Below are positions 59,985-64,000 of a DNA stretch of 64,000 nucleotides, piece after piece. This stretch comes from Chionoecetes opilio (Eukaryota > Arthropoda > Malacostraca > Decapoda > Majidae), in assembly GCA_016584305.1 (NCBI GenBank), contig JACEEZ010020602.1, positions 35,001-99,000 of the forward strand, given 5' to 3'. The notes beneath the pieces are model-generated. The model made no database searches, was not told where the DNA came from, and saw only the letters and a program-made list of their open reading frames with translations. A program made the translations under genes and the position numbers. The first letter of the stretch is position 1. Every line of letters begins with the position of its first letter.

Positions 59985-60520
59985 ACTAAAAGTTTATTAT
60001 ACAAATTGTAGGAGTATATTAAATAAGCTAGATTTACTGAGAGGAAACGTCTTGGTTGAACATTGTGAATAATGCATTAACAGAACATGGGTTAGATATG
60101 ACAGGCAAAGTATTTAATCCAGAAGTTGGAGATAGCGGATATAATTATTTCACAAGGGACAGGGTGGAAGGAAGAGTCGGAGGAGATGCACTAATGCCAG
60201 GTACATTGCAGTGTTGTGTAAAACGTTTATAAAACGGACAATAGCATAGAGGTCGATATGGTGGAAATTAGAGAAGGAATTGATAAGAATGGTCTTGGGT
60301 GTAGTGTACAGACTCCAAGTTATGTAGGACGATCAGCTCTTATATGGGAGAAATAACAGGCTGGTAAATATAATCGATATGCTTGGTAGGAGGACTTTAA
60401 TCTAGGTCATTTACTGGGATCTAATTATTGGAGACAAAGACGCGGAGGAATTTGTTAAAACTAGCTCAAGATACTCCTAACGCAAGCAATCAGGAGCCCA
60501 CTAGGGGAGATAATATTATA
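59985..60520 (+). pseudogene. CR1-like ORF2 endonuclease domain remnant
   Basis: Starts with SLLYTNCRSILNKLDLLRG (about 59990-60050), the usual opening of the apurinic-like endonuclease of CR1/jockey LINEs. ALTEHGLD (TETW-type strand, about 60080), NPEVGDSGYNYFTRDRVEGR (about 60118-60178) and VGGDAL follow. These are the conserved catalytic-core neighbours. The frame breaks just after, near 60200. Confidence 0.6.
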
Positions 60521-61599
60521 GATTATTACTAGCAAACAGGGGGATTTAGTACTGAAGTGGAAGTGGGAGTACATTAGGAAAAAAGCGATCACAGCAAATC
60601 AGATTTGCTTAAATTGGGAGGTAGGAGAGGAATCGATAATACGCATAGATTACCTGGACTTCAGAAAGGAAAATTAGTAGGATTAAGGAAACAATGGAAG
60701 AGATTAACAGAAAGTCTAAAGTAGGATTATGAAAACACCTGGAAGGGGTTTACAGTGACAAGAGGGAGGGGGAGATGAGAGCTGTGGTCGGGACGGAGGG
60801 GGGTGCCGGTGAGGTCACGATGAAAGGATTATAAACCTTTGTCAGGCAATTTAATTGAAGGTCAAAAAAGAATATTCTTATAGGGCCGATGAGATCAGGG
60901 AAAACGAGTCCACAATGCATGACTATGTTTTAAAAAACACAACATAGGGGTAAAAAGGGCATTCAAAGAAAGTAAAGATAGGCAGGTGAGTATAGAGCAG
61001 TATAACGAGATGTGCTAGAACGTAAAAAAAATAACAAGATCAGCGAAGAAAGAAATTATGAGATTAAGGTTGCAGGGAAGGCAAAGACAGAATCCCCCCC
61101 CCATAAGGTACTTTCATAGGTTTATAAAAACAAAAGATAGGGAATTAGTGGGGCCATAGAAAATAAGCATGTGGAGATTATAAGTACTGTAGAAGTTATG
61201 TGTAAAATTTTAAATGATTAATTTTTAAGTACTTTTACTCAGGAGGATAACAGAAGATACTGATATTGAACAAAAGTTTAGAGGAGGGATGATGAGAAAC
61301 TCCAAGATATTGTGATAACTAGGAAATGGTAGAAAGAAGGTATAGGACGGAATTGAGATTTGAGTCACCAGGACCAGATTAAGGTACCCGAGTACTAAAA
61401 GAATGCAAAAGGGTTGTTAGTGATGCGTTAGTGCATATTTTAATGAAACTCGATGATACAGGGAAAGAGTCGTTAATGTGAGGAAGGAAATGTAGTTCCC
61501 AGAATTTAGAAGGGAGATAGGGGATTATGTCAAATGACGACCCGTTAGTCTGAGTTCAGTAGTCAGGTAAGTACTGGTAGCTGTGATTGCAAAAAACAT

Positions 61600-62560
61600 T
61601 AGAGAGCATCTGAAAAAGCATAGTTTGGTTAATGATTCACACCATGGCTTCACAAGGTAAATCATGTCGCACTAATTTATTGAGTTTTTATAGGGAAGGT
61701 TATGAAACAGACTAGATAATGATGAGAATGTGATATAGTTACTGGTTTTAGTAAGGCATTCGACAAGGTGCCACATGGTAGACTCTTAAAATAGGTTAAG
61801 GCTCATGGAATAGATGGGAAGGTCTGTTGGATTAGAGCTTGGCTAAGTGAAGGCAAAAAAAGCGTACAATTAATGTTCTAAATCTGAATCGGGGCAGGTA
61901 ACGAGTGGGGTTCCACAAGGTCTGTTGTGGGTCCATCTACTATTTTAGATTTACATCAACATTTGGATAGTGGGATTAGTAGTGAGACAGCAAGTTTGCG
62001 GATGATACTAAGGTAGGTAGATTATTAATCACAGTCTGATATAAATATTTGCAAGGATGACTTAGATAAATTAAATGAGGGGCAGATAGAGGCAGATGGA
62101 CATCTAATATTGATAGTGCAGGGGCTATGAATGTCTGGTTGTAGAAAAAAATTCTGGTAATAGGTACACCATAAGCAATGTATCGCTGGAAAGATCAGGG
62201 GTGAGAAAGATCTAGGGAGTTGAGGGTGGATGCCCAGACCTCGGACCTAGGAATCAATGTATTGAGGCTAGAAATCGAGCCAAACAGGGTGTCAGGATTT
62301 ATTACCAGGGTGTTCAAAAGTATAAGTGCTGAGTTATTCTAAAGCTTTATTTTGCTCTAGTTAGACCTCAGTAGGACTATGCGGTTCAGTTTGGTCTCCG
62401 TAATACAGGATGGATATTGCCTTGTTAGAACAGTGCTGGGAAGGAGACCAAAATGATTCATGGAATGCGTATCTTTTTTATGAGAAGAGATTGAAACTAT
62501 AAAGTTACACTCACTCGAGAGGCGCTAGAGTAAGGGGTGATCTGATTGAAAAATTTTAGG
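61600..62560 (+). pseudogene. CR1-like ORF2 RT domain remnant
   Basis: Recognisable blocks in order: HGFT then GKSC (about 61645-61670), GFSKAFDKVPHGRL (61744-61785, where the family has DFSKAFDKV, so the first catalytic Asp is lost), KAHGIDGKVCWIRAWLSE (about 61799-61852), SGVPQG (61904-61921) and KFADDTK (61992-62012, catalytic Asp pair intact). Then LVRPQ, YAVQFG (about 62360-62395), MDIALLEQ (about 62410) and a MIHGM-like block (about 62455). Many single-base indels separate them. Confidence 0.7.
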
Positions 62561-62905
62561 GATAAGGAGGATACAATATAGGCGATGTAGAAAGTTCTAA
62601 GGTTAGAAGCAGGTGGGGGGTAGAACGAGAAAGTATATCAGCTGGAAAAGCTTAGATTAAAAAGGAAATTGGAGAAACTGGTTCACAAAATTGGGTGGTG
62701 AATGATTGGAAGGACTTAGTCGTCAGAGTGGTCAATGCGGTCTATTGGGGTCCTTAAAAGGAAGTCTGGATAATCATGGATGGGAAGAGAGGTGGATATA
62801 GGTAGAGTTAGGTAACAGGAACTACCTCGTGTAGGTCTCAACGGCCTCTTGAAGGCTTCCTTACTTTCGTAAGTTCCTATGTTCTTATGTAATTTTACGG
62901 ATATA

Positions 62906-64000
62906 TTATCCACAACTTTGTAAGCGATAGAATTGCAGCCAAGTTTCCCGTTACCTTGAATCTTTATGAGGTCTTTAACTAGGACTTTTCCATCTAGTAT
63001 ACTCTGTACTGTACGGGTATATTACAGTATGTTTATCTTTAGGCAATTGCAGCAAGTGTAATCTATTCTTCCCGCGTCACCACTCTCTGCGGTACGACTG
63101 TCCATCTTGGGTGATAATTGTCATTCCTTTTGTGAGTGGCCAAAGGGAGTCGTTCCTCAAATTCTCTCCTTCATCATGGTCGGTGCGGCACAACACTGCC
63201 ACACCACGTCAAACACATTCCGGACTATCAGGTAAACGCGGCACAAGTTAAGCCCTGCCATCACCGGCTTACCTGTACCACGTTCTGACTTTATGAAGCT
63301 TTCCAGGTTGACTCTTCACAAGGATGATTCAAACGCAGGCTTCTTTATGATAGTCAGATATATCTACAAAAAGTCTTCAACAGATTTCCTTTCTCACAAA
63401 ATTTTGGTTTCTCTTGCATACACTTGTATACAGATGTTTATGGACGTTCAAAAGCTATTCATGTTCGTGGAATAAATTTTTATGCTCAGATTCTCGCAGA
63501 GTTTTAAAAATCACACATCTTCAGTTTTCCTTAACATTTACTCTATGCGATGTAGCTAAGTGGGTGTGTACTTCCGACCCCAAGGCGGATCCTGGTTCAT
63601 GGTGAAGGTCCTCAGGGTCATGTTCTGCATTAGTTGTCTGTGATTTCTGAACGTAGCTGTTCCTGTCGTGGTGAATGGACATGTTCAGTATCTGTGGACG
63701 CGTCTCTCCAACAGGTGGTAAGCGAAATCAACAAGAGACCTCAACTTCCATGATTGTGCTGCGTCCTGAAGCACACACGAGCCTGGTAACCGTAGAGCCT
63801 CGTAAATTTAAGTAACTCACAATCAATTCGACGCGTTATCTTTGACAGCTACCAGGCCATGTTTTTTTTTTACTGTCAGCCAGTCTCCCTGTAAAGTGTG
63901 AACATTTGTGGATAATCGTGTTTAAGGAAATACGAGCATTTTCTAGATTATTCTCTAGTGAGAACAAAATTAAATCAGTAAGTCTCAAAAGATATTCACG
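62906..64000. other. unassigned, no gene seen
   Basis: Ordinary-complexity sequence to the end of the window. Open frames are at most 65 codons, and I recognise no domain or repeat. Confidence 0.5.

Larger units (their letters stand above)
59200..62905 (+). mobile_element. decayed CR1-like LINE, near full length (~3.7 kb)
   Basis: ORF1, endonuclease, RT and 3' terminus can be traced in order on the plus strand, although no frame remains open. The 3' end at 62812-62895 carries GGAACTACCTCGTGTAGGTC, CGGCCTCTTGAAGGCTTCC and the tandem TTCCTATG/TTCTTATG terminal repeat typical of CR1-type ends. The same terminus, 5'-truncated, is at 13527-13595. Segments are listed separately below. Confidence 0.75.

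Overview
This window looks like non-coding, repeat-dominated nuclear DNA of an arthropod, most likely a decapod crustacean. That assignment is an inference from three things: the extreme density of dinucleotide arrays (CT/GA, TG/CA), the many 24-33 bp minisatellites, and the LINE families present (CR1-like and jockey-like non-LTR retrotransposons, plus an RT family with an RQGAP motif). I found no intact host protein-coding gene, no rRNA, no functional tRNA and no CRISPR. Most long open frames are read-through of microsatellites. All protein-like sequence that I can recognise belongs to decayed mobile elements.

Layout. 1-1478 is an almost pure string of homopolymer runs, best explained as a consensus or base-calling artefact. 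1479-7520 is a direct tandem repeat of a unit of about 3 kb. Each unit has a CT array, a CAGT array, a small hairpin cluster, a 33-bp minisatellite, a palindrome of about 1.78 kb and a CA array. 7.5-15.7 kb alternates CT/GA arrays with unassigned sequence. 15740-16372 is a MITE with arms of about 220 bp and a TTAA-like target. 16.6-18.8 kb is a 31-bp minisatellite and 18.8-19.9 kb is a G-rich purine tract. 20.2-23.3 kb is mainly polypyrimidine and microsatellite DNA. 23459-25916 is a 2.46-kb element with TIRs of about 190 bp and a broken ORF of an unusual, TE-associated protein family. 26-31.5 kb is microsatellites, a minisatellite and purine tracts.

31.6-51.6 kb is one complex locus present in several partial, overlapping copies. 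These are about 31.6-36.3, 36.3-43.6, 43.6-49.1 and 49.1-51.6 kb. Two of the three joints coincide with or adjoin single Ns (36304 and 49126). The composite locus has, in order: a 31-bp minisatellite, a 30-bp tandem repeat, TG arrays with inserted LINE sequence, a tRNA-like SINE head, a hAT-like MITE, ATT and CAC/CAA arrays, a tRNA-derived SINE, a 24-bp minisatellite, and a CR1 LINE (ORF1, ORF2, 3' end). The simplest reading is unmerged haplotypes or overlapping contigs, although true segmental duplication is not excluded.

51.9-64 kb holds a second copy of the tRNA-SINE, a minus-strand RQGAP-type LINE (53.0-55.3 kb), a minus-strand jockey-like LINE embedded in a CT array (55.76-57.25 kb), long CT and TA arrays, and a heavily decayed CR1-like LINE (59.2-62.9 kb). 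A truncated copy of that LINE's 3' tail lies at 13.53 kb. Retroelements repeatedly sit inside dinucleotide arrays of the same repeat type on both sides. This is the most general biological pattern in the window.

Frequent single-base indels in some copies (for example 4.4-7.5, 16.6-18.8 and 41.2-43.6 kb) suggest under-polished long-read consensus, so broken frames there may partly be sequencing error.
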